Made by a program: the position numbers and the translations under genes | The notes under the pieces: model-generated | Told to the model about the DNA's origin: nothing | Seen by the model: only the letters and a program-made list of their open reading frames with translations | Database searches by the model: none | Part shown: in pieces, positions 43,972 to 52,363 of the stretch | Layout of the letters: each line of letters begins with the position of its first letter | Position numbering within the stretch: position 1 is the first letter of the stretch | Assembly (NCBI GenBank): GCA_028290285.1 | Contig: JAQGKD010000113.1 | Coordinates: 1 to 64,000, forward strand | Reading direction: 5' to 3' | DNA: 64,000 nt | Source: Hyphomicrobiales bacterium | GTDB lineage: Bacteria > Pseudomonadota > Alphaproteobacteria > Rhizobiales > Beijerinckiaceae

Positions 43972-44842
43972 GAAGCGCCTCTTGCAGGTGAGGAGTCTTA
44001 GCTGCGCGTCGTAGGGCCCGTGCCACGAGGACAGTGGCGAGATGGCGGCGATACTCGGCGCTCACATGGGCGTCGTCCGTACCATCCAGCTTGCCGGCGG
44101 AATCGGCGACGGCGGCAATCAGATCTTGCGAAAGAGGATGGCCGATTGCGGAGTTTTCGACATCACGCAGGCGAGCCGGCACAGCCTCGACGCCGCCTAC
44201 GACGACGGCGAGACGCTGAACCATGCCACGCTCGTCGAACTTCACAAGAACGCCCGCTGAGGCAATCGCGAAGTCGCCGTGACGGCGCGCATATTCCTCG
44301 AACGCGAAACCATGACCCTCCGGCCAGGCGTCGAATTCGATGCGTGTCAGGAGTTCGTTTGGTTCGAGCGCTGTCGTCATAAAGCCGAGCGCGAAGTCTG
44401 CGAATGGAATGTGCCTCTCGCCCGCAACAGTGCGGGCCGTGAGCGTCGCATCGTGCAGCATCATCATCGCCGACATTTCAGCAGAGGGATCGAGATGACA
44501 GAGCGAGCCGCCGATGGTGCCGCGATTGCGCGTCTGGCGATGCCCAACATTCAACAGTGCTTCGCGAAATATCGGGCAGCGGCGCGCTATCTCATCCGAG
44601 AACTCGAGGTCGCGCTGGCGCGTCATCGCACCCATGGAGACACGCGAACCGAAGCTGACGCCGGAGAGTTCTGCGACGCCATTGAGATCGATGAGGTGAT
44701 CGGGGACCGCGTAGCGGAAGTTCATCATCGGCACGAGCGACTGACCACCGGCGAGCGGACGGGCATTCTCCAGCCGGTCGTAAAGCGCGACGGCTTCCTC
44801 GACCGTCGTCGGATCGTGATAACCGAAAGGTGCCGGCTTCAA
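43964..44842 (-). CDS. Molybdenum hydroxylase FAD subunit (CoxM-like)
   Basis: The 292-residue product begins at TTG 44842, 5 bases after GGGAGG (44848-44853), which gives the family's usual N terminus (KPAPFGYHDP). The FAD motif is AGGQSLVPMMNFR at about 32-44, and RNRGTIGGSLCHLDPSAE near residue 103 is the second FAD segment. It passes electrons from the iron-sulfur subunit to an acceptor. The open frame continues upstream to 45154 without family similarity. It is the first gene of the ten-gene minus-strand run. Confidence 0.92.
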   Translation of the reverse strand: MKPAPFGYHDPTTVEEAVALYDRLENARPLAGGQSLVPMMNFRYAVPDHLIDLNGVAELSGVSFGSRVSMGAMTRQRDLEFSDEIARRCPIFREALLNVGHRQTRNRGTIGGSLCHLDPSAEMSAMMMLHDATLTARTVAGERHIPFADFALGFMTTALEPNELLTRIEFDAWPEGHGFAFEEYARRHGDFAIASAGVLVKFDERGMVQRLAVVVGGVEAVPARLRDVENSAIGHPLSQDLIAAVADSAGKLDGTDDAHVSAEYRRHLATVLVARALRRAAKTPHLQEALHA

Positions 44843-45125
44843 GCTTTCCTCCCTGCACCAGCCCTGATGGAAAAGCTGGCGTTCATGCGTCCCATTCGGG
44901 ATCTCAGGGGAGATAAACACAGGCGGGTTCGTGCGACAAGGCATATCGGTGAGTTGCCAGAAGCGTTTTCCCGGTCGATAATCTTTGCCGAGGCTAGTGG
45001 CCGCGGATCTTGAACGCGTGATAGATCTCGTACGCAAGCATTGAGAATATATAGCCTGCGAAGGGAAGGGAACGAGTGGAGAACAACTCCTCCGTTTCGG
45101 GATGACATCGGGGAGGAGAGCGAGG
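44843..45125. promoter_or_regulatory. Divergent promoter region of the catabolic island
   Basis: This non-coding stretch of 283 bases separates the molybdenum-hydroxylase operon (leftward) from the NicX-like unit (rightward). It carries strong ribosome binding sites at both edges (GGGAGG at 44848-44853 on the minus strand and GGGAGGAG at 45111-45118 on the plus strand). I could not identify a clear sigma-70 box or operator. No regulator gene lies within the island itself. Confidence 0.55.
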
Positions 45126-46172
45126 ATGCGCAGCGGGAGCATGATCACGGGCACGCTCGACTATATTCGGCGTCCGCTCATCACGAATGTCACCAAGGGC
45201 ATGAAGGTCCTGGTGATCACCGACACCGACCATGATCCCCGCGTCTGGCAGGTCGTGATGGCCACGTTGTCGGAACTCGGCGCGGATGCCGTCCTCGCCA
45301 TGTTCGACCCGAGGCCGGCGGACTATTATGATCCGCCGGCCGCTGTCTGCGAAGCCATGACGAAGGTTGATCTCAACATTCTGCTCGCCTCCACCGGCAT
45401 GCTTCATTGCCACGCCAATCATCATGCGATGGTCGCCGGGGTGCCCACCATCTGCATGGACGGCGGGATGACGCTGGAAATGTTCCAGTCCGGCGCGGTG
45501 ACCGAAGACCAGCGTGAAATGGCCATCCGCAATCATTGGGTGGCGACCAATATTTTCGGGACGGATGCGCGCCAGTGCCGAGTCACGTCCAAATATGGAA
45601 CTGATTTCAATTACGACGTGACGGATCGCATCTTCATCCCGAAGCTGCCAGACGAATCTTTCGTCCCCTACAAGATCAATGTTCTCGGGCGCAGCAAGGC
45701 AATCCCCTTTCATCGCTTCCTGTATCCGAACGGCGAGTTCAACGTGCCTCCGCTCGAGGGCACGGCGCATGGGAAGCTGGTCATCGACCTCTGCATGCAC
45801 CAGCTCGGGCGGCTGAGCAGCCCGATTGAATTGACTGTCGAGAAAGGGCGCATCATTTCCATCGACGGCGGCGCCGACGCTTATACACTGCGCAATTATC
45901 TTGCGACCTATGGCGACGAGAACGCCTATGTGTGTCCGGCGGAAGCGTCCGTCGGCATCAATTCCAAGGCGCTCATTCGCGGCGTGCAGCGTGAGGACAA
46001 GAACATCCTTGGCTCCATGCATTTCGGGCTCGGCACCAATGTCGATGTGGGCGGGACCATCCTCTCGAATATCCACATGGACGGCGTCATTCTCGAACCG
46101 ACGCTCTATGTCGATGGCGACAAGCGCATCGAACACGGCCGCTTCCTTCGTAGGATCGATGGACCCATGTAG
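45126..46172 (+). CDS. NicX/M29-superfamily metalloenzyme, possible ring-cleavage dioxygenase
   Basis: The 348-residue product starts at ATG 45126, 7 bases after GGGAGGAG. The overall build is that of the M29 aminopeptidase superfamily, which includes NicX (2,5-dihydroxypyridine 5,6-dioxygenase). The metal ligands known in NicX have counterparts: the His of SMHFGLG, and the His and Asp of NIHMDGV. EASVGINSKAL precedes them. The gene context (molybdenum hydroxylase, hydrolases, amidase) favours ring cleavage over peptidase activity, but that is inference. A true M29 peptidase is the main alternative. Confidence 0.78.
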   Translation: MRSGSMITGTLDYIRRPLITNVTKGMKVLVITDTDHDPRVWQVVMATLSELGADAVLAMFDPRPADYYDPPAAVCEAMTKVDLNILLASTGMLHCHANHHAMVAGVPTICMDGGMTLEMFQSGAVTEDQREMAIRNHWVATNIFGTDARQCRVTSKYGTDFNYDVTDRIFIPKLPDESFVPYKINVLGRSKAIPFHRFLYPNGEFNVPPLEGTAHGKLVIDLCMHQLGRLSSPIELTVEKGRIISIDGGADAYTLRNYLATYGDENAYVCPAEASVGINSKALIRGVQREDKNILGSMHFGLGTNVDVGGTILSNIHMDGVILEPTLYVDGDKRIEHGRFLRRIDGPM

Positions 46173-46257
46173 CTTCAGCGGCGCCTGCGTTGACGCCCGA
46201 AGAGCATCGGCGCAACATGAATGACACGCGACAAAGATCGCGATTGGGGAGGACGAG

Positions 46258-47292
46258 ATGGCCGCCTTGCGCATACACCTCCGGTTTGTCCTTGGAATGC
46301 TCGTTGCCCTGTGCTGCGCTGCGGGCATCGCGCGGGCGGAGGATGTCTCGGCCTTCTACACGGGCCGCACCATGGAGATGGTCGTCGGCTATCCGCCGGG
46401 CGGCAGCAACGATCTTTACGCGCGTCTTGTGGCCGCCCATATCGGCAAACACATTCCGGGTCATCCCAGAATTATCGTGCAGAACATGCCAGGCGCTGGC
46501 AGCCTCGTCGCCGCCAATCATCTCTACAATAATTCAGCCAAGGACGGCTCGATCCTGGGTGCCGTTTCACAGGGCATTCCGCTTCAGGCGCGCCTCGGCC
46601 ATCCGCAGGCGCGGTACGATCCCTCGAAGTTCAACTGGATCGGGCGCATTGCGCCATCGTCCAACGGCACGATGGTCTGGCACACGTCGAAAGCGAAAAG
46701 CATTGAGGATGCATTCCAGAACGAGATTACGCTGGGCGGAACGGGCGCAGGCTCGACGGTTGCGCTCTATCCGTCCGTCATGAATGAAATCCTGAAGACC
46801 AAATTCAAGATCATCATGGGCTACAAGGGTTCGCCGGAAGCCATGCTCGCGATGCAGCGCGGCGAAGTGGAAGGACATTCGACGACGTGGGAAGTGGTGA
46901 AGGCGGTCAATCCGACGTGGTTGAAGGAGGGCAAGATCCGCATCCTCGTGCAACATGGCCTGACGCGTAACCCTGAACTTCCAGATGTGCCGACGTCCGT
47001 GGAACTGACCAAGAACAAGGAAGACGCAGCGCTGATGCGCACGATCATGAGCGCGGCTGAAATCGGCAAATCCTATTTTACGACGCCCGGCGTCCCGGCT
47101 GAGCGGGTCGTAGCGCTACGGCGCGCGTTCGACGAGATGATCAGGGATCCGCAATTTATTGAGTCTGTCGCGAAGGTGAACGGCGAGATCGCAGCACTGA
47201 CCGGCGAGGACGTCCAGAAGCTCATAGGCGAACTCGACACGCTGCCACCCGAACTGATCGAACGCATCAAGTCGGTCTACAAGGAACAATAG
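46258..47292 (+). CDS. Bug-family (TctC-like) solute receptor
   Basis: This 344-residue receptor has a signal peptide ending IARAED and mature start VSAFYTGRTMEMVVGYPPGGSND. NMPGAGSLVAANHLYN and TLGGTGAGSTVALYPSVMN match the receptor at 36015-37040. GAGGACGAG stands just before the start codon. It lies between the NicX-like gene and the flavin reductase gene, so it may import the substrate of this unit. Confidence 0.93.
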   Translation: MAALRIHLRFVLGMLVALCCAAGIARAEDVSAFYTGRTMEMVVGYPPGGSNDLYARLVAAHIGKHIPGHPRIIVQNMPGAGSLVAANHLYNNSAKDGSILGAVSQGIPLQARLGHPQARYDPSKFNWIGRIAPSSNGTMVWHTSKAKSIEDAFQNEITLGGTGAGSTVALYPSVMNEILKTKFKIIMGYKGSPEAMLAMQRGEVEGHSTTWEVVKAVNPTWLKEGKIRILVQHGLTRNPELPDVPTSVELTKNKEDAALMRTIMSAAEIGKSYFTTPGVPAERVVALRRAFDEMIRDPQFIESVAKVNGEIAALTGEDVQKLIGELDTLPPELIERIKSVYKEQ

Positions 47293-47300
47293 GCTCACTC

Positions 47301-47909
47301 ATGTTCTACGACGCGCTCGAGAACCGCCATGGCCTGCGGCACGATCCGTTCAAGGCACTCGTGTCGCCGCGACCGATCGGCTGGGTGTCGACGCTTGGCC
47401 GCAACGGCGTCGCCAATCTCGCCCCCTACAGCTTCTTCGCAGCTGTTTCCGAAAAGCCCGCTTATGTCATGTTCGCGGCGAGCGGCACCAAGGACAGCCG
47501 GCGCAACGCCGAAGAGACAGGCGAATTCGTCTGCAGCGTGGCGACGTATGATCTGCGCTGGAAGATGAACCTGACGGCTGCGCGACTGAGGCCTGACCAG
47601 AGCGAGTTCGACCACGCGGGCCTGACGCGCGCGCCCTCGCATTTCGTGGCCCCGCCACGCGTGGGCGAAAGCCCGGCGTCGCTGGAGTGCCGATACTGGA
47701 AGACGCTGGAGTTTCCGGCGGTCGGCCCCGACTCCAAGCCACATGCGGCGATCTTCGGGCTTGTCGTCGGCATTCACATCGACGACAGCGTGATCCGCGA
47801 CGGTCTCGTCATCACGGATCTCATGCGCCCGATTGCGCGCCTCGGTTATCGCGAATACGCCGAGATCTCCGCCGCCAACATGTTTTCCATGGCATCGCCT
47901 GCGCGCTGA
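47301..47909 (+). CDS. Flavin reductase-like (FMN-binding split barrel) protein
   Basis: The 202-residue protein has the split-barrel FMN-binding pattern: FKALVSPRPIGWVSTLG at the start, LAPYSFFAAVSEKPAYVMF and RRNAEETGEFVCSVAT. Members reduce flavin for two-component monooxygenases or bind FMN directly. The C-terminal region (PIARLGYREYAEI) is typical of the DIM6/NTAB group. It may supply reduced flavin to the LLM monooxygenase at 31782, though that gene is far away. It starts 8 bases after the receptor gene. Confidence 0.9.
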   Translation: MFYDALENRHGLRHDPFKALVSPRPIGWVSTLGRNGVANLAPYSFFAAVSEKPAYVMFAASGTKDSRRNAEETGEFVCSVATYDLRWKMNLTAARLRPDQSEFDHAGLTRAPSHFVAPPRVGESPASLECRYWKTLEFPAVGPDSKPHAAIFGLVVGIHIDDSVIRDGLVITDLMRPIARLGYREYAEISAANMFSMASPAR

Positions 47910-47944
47910 TTACCAACCTGAGCCGTCATTCTGGAGATCGAGAT

Positions 47945-48982
47945 ATGTTCATGCGCCGTCTCTATGCCGTCGCCGGCCTCTGCCTCGCAGCACTTTCCAC
48001 GCCCGTGCAGGCGGCGGACGTCGTGCATGTCGGCATCCTCAACACGATCGGCGACATCGCCGTGCATATCGCCGATGCGCGGGGCTATTTCGCGCAGGAG
48101 GGTATCCAGGCGGATCTCATTCCATTCGATGCTTCGGCGAAAATGATCCCGTCGCTCGGCACCGGCGACCTCGACGTGGGAGGCGGCGCGACGGCTGCGA
48201 GCTTCTTCAACGCAATCGATCGAAAGATCGGCGTGCGCATCGTCGCAGACAAGGGGCGCACCGAACCGGGCTATATCTATCAGAGCGTGATGATCCGAAC
48301 AGATCTCATCAAGAGCGGCCGCTTCAAATCCTTCGCCGATCTGAAGGGCCTTAAGTTCGCGCAGGGGGCCGCTGGCGTCGGGCCGTGGTCGGTCCTCAAC
48401 GAGGCTGCGAAAAAAGGCGGCGTGAAATATTCGGAGATCGAGAAGGTCTATCTCCCCTTCCCGCAACAGGTCGCAGCCCTGCAAAGCGGAGCCATCGACG
48501 GCTCGATCATGAACGAGCCCTTCAAGACGATTGTCGCGGCGCAGGGCCTGGCTATGGACTTTTCGCCCACGGAAGATTTCTTTTCGACCTACGAATTGTC
48601 CCTTCTGTTCTTCGGTGAAAAGTTCATGACCGAGCGCAGGGACGTCGCGCAACGTTTCATGAAAGCCTTCCTGCGCGGCTCCCGCGATTACAACGACGCC
48701 CTGTCGAACGGACGATGGCGGACGGACGGCGGCGCGGATGACGTGATCCGCATCTTTTCGAGCCGCACCAAGACGCCCGAAGATCTCTTGCGCAAGATCA
48801 CGCCGCAGGCGGCCGACCCCGATGGGAAGGTCGCGCTGGACAGCGTGCGCCGCGATCTCGCGTTCTTTCAGGAACAGGGCGACGTCACCAACAAGACTCT
48901 CAAGGTCGAGGACTGCATTGACCTGAGCTTTGCCGAAGCTGCCGCCAAAGCGCTCGGGCCGTATGTGCGAAAGACGCCTTAA
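47945..48982 (+). CDS. NMT1/SsuA-like ABC transporter substrate-binding protein
   Basis: The 345-residue exported protein has a signal ending PVQAAD, then VVHVGILNTIGDIAVHIADARGYFAQEGI. GDLDVGGGATAASFFNAI is typical of NMT1/THI5 and SsuA-type binding proteins for sulfonates, nitrate, pyrimidines or aromatic acids. GFKSFADLKGLKFA-type helices follow. No permease or ATPase is encoded next to it, so its transporter partners are elsewhere. It lies in the plus-strand unit of the island. Confidence 0.9.
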   Translation: MFMRRLYAVAGLCLAALSTPVQAADVVHVGILNTIGDIAVHIADARGYFAQEGIQADLIPFDASAKMIPSLGTGDLDVGGGATAASFFNAIDRKIGVRIVADKGRTEPGYIYQSVMIRTDLIKSGRFKSFADLKGLKFAQGAAGVGPWSVLNEAAKKGGVKYSEIEKVYLPFPQQVAALQSGAIDGSIMNEPFKTIVAAQGLAMDFSPTEDFFSTYELSLLFFGEKFMTERRDVAQRFMKAFLRGSRDYNDALSNGRWRTDGGADDVIRIFSSRTKTPEDLLRKITPQAADPDGKVALDSVRRDLAFFQEQGDVTNKTLKVEDCIDLSFAEAAAKALGPYVRKTP

Positions 48983-49082
48983 GGTCGCGGCTCATCGCGC
49001 GACAAAGCCCACCTGACGTGCTGGCAGGCTTCACCCCGCCCGCCGCACTCGTTAAGGTGCGAGGAGCAAGGGAGCGCACATC

Positions 49083-49826
49083 ATGCAGTTTCGGCCCGAG
49101 ATAGGCGAGATGGACCAGGAGACGAGAAAACTGCTGGCTCCCTCCGGCGTGCTGCGCGCAGGGATCAACATGTCGAACTTCCTGCTCGTTTCGGAACGGA
49201 GCAAGGACGGCGGCCCCGCCGGCGTCTCTCCGGACATGGCTGCGGCCATTGCCAACAGTCTCGGCCTTGCGATCGAATACGTGCCCTATCCAAATCCCGG
49301 CGTTCTCGCGGATGCGGCCGGCAAGAACGAATGGGACATTGCGCTGATTGGGGCCGAGCCGCAGCGTGCGGAGGTCATCGCGTTCACGCCAGCCTATTCC
49401 GAAATTGAGGCAACCTATCTCGTTCCGGCGGGGTCGCCGTTGCGAGCTCTCGATGATGTCGATGTCAAGGGCGTAAGAATTGCCGTCGCCGAGCGCACCG
49501 CCTACGGACTCTGGCTGGAGCGAAACATCCGCAATGCCGAACTTGTGCCCGCGAGCGGCCTCGACGGAAGCCTCAACGCGTTTCGCGACGGCAAGCTCGA
49601 TGCGCTCGCGGGGCTTCGTCCCCGCCTGATCACCGATGTTCAATCTATGCCCGGTGCGCGCCTTCTCGAGGGACGGTTCATGGCGGTGCAACAGGCGGTC
49701 GGGGTGCCGCGAACAAAGGCCGCCGCCGTCGACTGGCTCAACGATTTTGTCGAAGCGGCACGGACGCAGGGCTTCGTCGCGCAACTGATCGGGAAGTTCG
49801 GCGTGAGCGGGTTGAGTGTCGCATGA
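49083..49826 (+). CDS. Family 3 solute-binding-like protein without signal peptide
   Basis: The 247-residue protein has the family 3 periplasmic-binding fold: LRAGINMSNFLL, SPDMAAAIANSLGL, WDIALIGAEPQRAEVIAFTPAY and SLNAFRDGKLDALAG. It starts at ATG 49083 with MQFRPEIGEMDQETRK, which has no hydrophobic core, and no upstream in-frame start adds one. It may be cytoplasmic, for example a sensor or chaperone of the compound, or exported by another route. It is the last gene of the plus-strand unit. Confidence 0.85.
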   Translation: MQFRPEIGEMDQETRKLLAPSGVLRAGINMSNFLLVSERSKDGGPAGVSPDMAAAIANSLGLAIEYVPYPNPGVLADAAGKNEWDIALIGAEPQRAEVIAFTPAYSEIEATYLVPAGSPLRALDDVDVKGVRIAVAERTAYGLWLERNIRNAELVPASGLDGSLNAFRDGKLDALAGLRPRLITDVQSMPGARLLEGRFMAVQQAVGVPRTKAAAVDWLNDFVEAARTQGFVAQLIGKFGVSGLSVA

Positions 49827-49880
49827 CATATCGAGGGTGGAGGACGCAGCCGGTCTAAACCGCCGGCCCCGATCGCGCTT

Positions 49881-50621
49881 TCAAGGCTGGATCCAATCGG
49901 CCGGAATTACCTCGTCGCTTACTGCTTTCTTGAAGTAGTAATTCCAAAGTTTTCCGATGTGAAACTCTCGCATCTCGTGCTTGTTGATCTGCACGAGTTC
50001 GTCTTCGGTAAGCGCCTCGGGCTCGGCGCCGGCTTGCAGCACCTGCATCATGGCGAGAGCGTTTTCCTGGAAGTGAACCGCGTCCACGAGAAGCGCAGGC
50101 ACGGATTCCGCGACCAGTGTCAGACCGTGCCCACGCATCAGCACCGCGTGATGCGGACCGAGCGTGCGCGCCAGAGCCTGCGCCTGTTCGGTGAGCTTGA
50201 TGTGGCTGGGGTCTGGATGAGTCGGGATGCCGCTTTCCCAGCGCACGGCGCGCGCACGCATGAGCTGCAGTTTCACGCCCTTCATCATTGTGAAGGCAAT
50301 GGCCAGATCCATGTGGCAGTGCAGGACGGATTCAATGTCGCGCCGCGCCTTCAGGATTTCCAGATGGAGCGCGAGTTCGGCCGGCGGGTTGCCCTCCCCT
50401 TCGAGCACCTTGCCATTGTAGTCGACAGCAAGCAGGCGCTCGGGGCGAAGCTCCGCACGCGAGTCGAGTCCGGTCTGGATGAGAAATCCCGCGCCTCCGG
50501 GAAGCCGCGTCGAAACATGGCCGCTGTAGTCGAGGATCTTCTCGTCGACGAGGATGCGCGTGGCCGCGGCTACTTCCCGGGCTAGCCGCGCCTTCGTATC
50601 GTTACCGTGCAAGTTTGTCAT
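49881..50621 (-). CDS. Class II aldolase/adducin-family protein
   Basis: The 246-residue product starts at ATG 50621. The zinc-binding site typical of fuculose-phosphate aldolases is visible as SVLHCHMDLA (His-x-His) and MRGHGLTLV. DYSGHVSTRLPG is the phosphate/carboxylate-side loop. Members are aldolases, epimerases or metal-dependent aromatic decarboxylases (as in phthalate pathways). With a Bug receptor gene 14 bases upstream and a ThDP decarboxylase, it fits degradation of an organic acid. Confidence 0.9.
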   Translation of the reverse strand: MTNLHGNDTKARLAREVAAATRILVDEKILDYSGHVSTRLPGGAGFLIQTGLDSRAELRPERLLAVDYNGKVLEGEGNPPAELALHLEILKARRDIESVLHCHMDLAIAFTMMKGVKLQLMRARAVRWESGIPTHPDPSHIKLTEQAQALARTLGPHHAVLMRGHGLTLVAESVPALLVDAVHFQENALAMMQVLQAGAEPEALTEDELVQINKHEMREFHIGKLWNYYFKKAVSDEVIPADWIQP

Positions 50622-50635
50622 TTCGTGTCCAGGTT

Positions 50636-51679
50636 TTAGCGGTTCTGTTCGATGCCGCCGATGATCTCCTGCAGGCGATCGGCGATCGGCTTGGGTGTCG
50701 CGACGATATCCGCGACGATCTTCTGCAGCTCTTCGCCCGAGACCGGCTCGATTTCGAGATTTTCCTTTTTGGCCTGCTCTAGAAAGACGGGGTCGGCGAC
50801 CATGCGATCGAAGGCGTCGCGCAGTGCCTTCACGCGCTCGGCGGGAACGCCGGGCGTTGTGAAAATGGGCCTGCCGATCGTGGTGGAGGCGGACAGCAAC
50901 TTCAGAACGGCGCGGTCCTCGTCGTTCTTGGCGAGATCGATGAGCAGCGGCACGTCCGGCAGGTCGTGCGCTTTTCTCAGCCCGATCTGAACGAGGATGT
51001 TGATCTTCTTGTCGCGTATCCAATCGGCGCGCGTTGCCTTCCAGGCTCCCCAGGCATTGGAACCGCGTCCGGCAACCTCGCCCCGCTCCATCGCGAGGCT
51101 GATGTCGTTACCGCCGGGATAGCCGACGATGACCCGGAATTTCGTGCCGAGCAGCGCGTTCATCGCCTTGGGATATTGCGACGAAGTGGACCCGCCCGTC
51201 GCCCCCATCGGGGCCTCGATACGTTTGGCATCCTCGATCGTCTTGATGGGGCTCGTGTGCCAGGTGACGGTCGTGTTGTTGTCTGCGCTCGGGTTGCCTA
51301 TGTAGATCAGCTCACGGGTATCCAGACGCAATTGCTTGTCGCCCATAGCCTGTTCGACGGAGAGCGATTGATCGGCGGTGGAGAGCACAGTGCCGTCACG
51401 GGGCGCTCCCGTATAGACCCACGTCACGGCCGAGCGGCTCCCGCCTCCCGGCATGTTGCGTGGCACGATGAGCGGATTGCCGGGGAGGTAATTCGAAAGA
51501 TGCCGCGCGACGAGCCGGGCATAAAGATCGTAGGTGCCGCCGGCCGAATAGCCGATGATCATGTCGATCTTCTTGCCGCGGTAAAACTCTTCCACGCTCT
51601 TTTGCGCGAGGGCCGGCGTAGCAGCCGAAATCAGCATGCCCGCCAAAGGCGCAACGAACACCGCGTTCGCTCTCTTCAT
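50636..51679 (-). CDS. Bug-family (TctC-like) solute receptor
   Basis: The 347-residue receptor starts at ATG 51679 behind GGGAGGACAGG. A signal ending PALAQ precedes VEEFYRGKKIDMIIGYSAGGTYD. It is a close paralogue of the receptor at 7913-8947: MGATGGSTSSQYPK, MNALLGTKF and KAHDLPDVPLLIDLAKND are shared. It likely imports the substrate of the amidase/decarboxylase unit. No membrane subunits are present. Confidence 0.93.
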   Translation of the reverse strand: MKRANAVFVAPLAGMLISAATPALAQKSVEEFYRGKKIDMIIGYSAGGTYDLYARLVARHLSNYLPGNPLIVPRNMPGGGSRSAVTWVYTGAPRDGTVLSTADQSLSVEQAMGDKQLRLDTRELIYIGNPSADNNTTVTWHTSPIKTIEDAKRIEAPMGATGGSTSSQYPKAMNALLGTKFRVIVGYPGGNDISLAMERGEVAGRGSNAWGAWKATRADWIRDKKINILVQIGLRKAHDLPDVPLLIDLAKNDEDRAVLKLLSASTTIGRPIFTTPGVPAERVKALRDAFDRMVADPVFLEQAKKENLEIEPVSGEELQKIVADIVATPKPIADRLQEIIGGIEQNR

Positions 51680-51802
51680 CCTGTCCTCCCGCGCCGGATG
51701 ACGCCGGCTCCATTTGTGTTGACTTGCCGGGCTGTTTTCAGCTTCCGGTTCGTGCTCGAGACTTTGATTCAAATCGCCAGGTCAGCGTGAGCGTTGCGAC
51801 GA

Positions 51803-52363
51803 TCACTCCGCCAATGCGCTCCGTAACGCTTCGCGCCGTTCGGAACGATACATTTCCTTGTAGCTGCGTGGTCCGAGCGGCCCCTGCTCGATTTTCACGC
51901 AGCCGAAGACAAGGCCATCGGAGGACAGGATGGAGTCTATCTTGGCAGCGAAATCCTCGAGGGTTGAGACGGTGAATGTCTGCTCGATTCCGGCAGCGCG
52001 CGCATGCCCTTCGAAGTCCACCTTCTGGTTCGGGATCGGGTGTCCGCCGTTTGCCTCGTAGGTCCCGTTCTGGAAGACCAGGTGCGTCAGATTGCGCGGC
52101 GCCACCTGCCCTAGCGTCACGAGGGTCCCGAGGTTCATCAGCAGAGACCCGTCGCCGTCGAGCACGATGACGCGACGCTCCGGCCGCGCGAGTGCGAGGC
52201 CAAGTCCGTGCGAAGACGCGAGGCCCATGGCGCCGGACGAGAAGTAGTTGAGCGGCCGATCGAAGATATCGATCCAATCCGTCGCCGAGCTGTATGTCGC
52301 GACGACGATTTCATTCGTGATGCTTTTGGCCAGCAATTGCAGCGCTTTTCTTCTGTCGATCAT
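51803..52363 (-). CDS. ThDP-dependent decarboxylase, beta (ThDP-binding) subunit
   Basis: The 186-residue protein is the C-terminal half of a ThDP decarboxylase, like ComE of sulfopyruvate decarboxylase. The cofactor motif is VLDGDGSLLMNLG with the Asp of GDGS and the Asn ahead of the metal, and FQNGTYEANGG follows. It needs the alpha subunit encoded upstream, whose stop overlaps its start by ATGA. Relatives decarboxylate sulfopyruvate or phosphonopyruvate; the substrate here is not known. Confidence 0.9.
   Translation of the reverse strand: MIDRRKALQLLAKSITNEIVVATYSSATDWIDIFDRPLNYFSSGAMGLASSHGLGLALARPERRVIVLDGDGSLLMNLGTLVTLGQVAPRNLTHLVFQNGTYEANGGHPIPNQKVDFEGHARAAGIEQTFTVSTLEDFAAKIDSILSSDGLVFGCVKIEQGPLGPRSYKEMYRSERREALRSALAE

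Noticed and set aside
41129-44842. Aerobic CO dehydrogenase (CoxMSL)
   Set aside because: Gene order fits, but the active-site loop reads PVRGAGRPQG and lacks the Cys of form I CO dehydrogenase.
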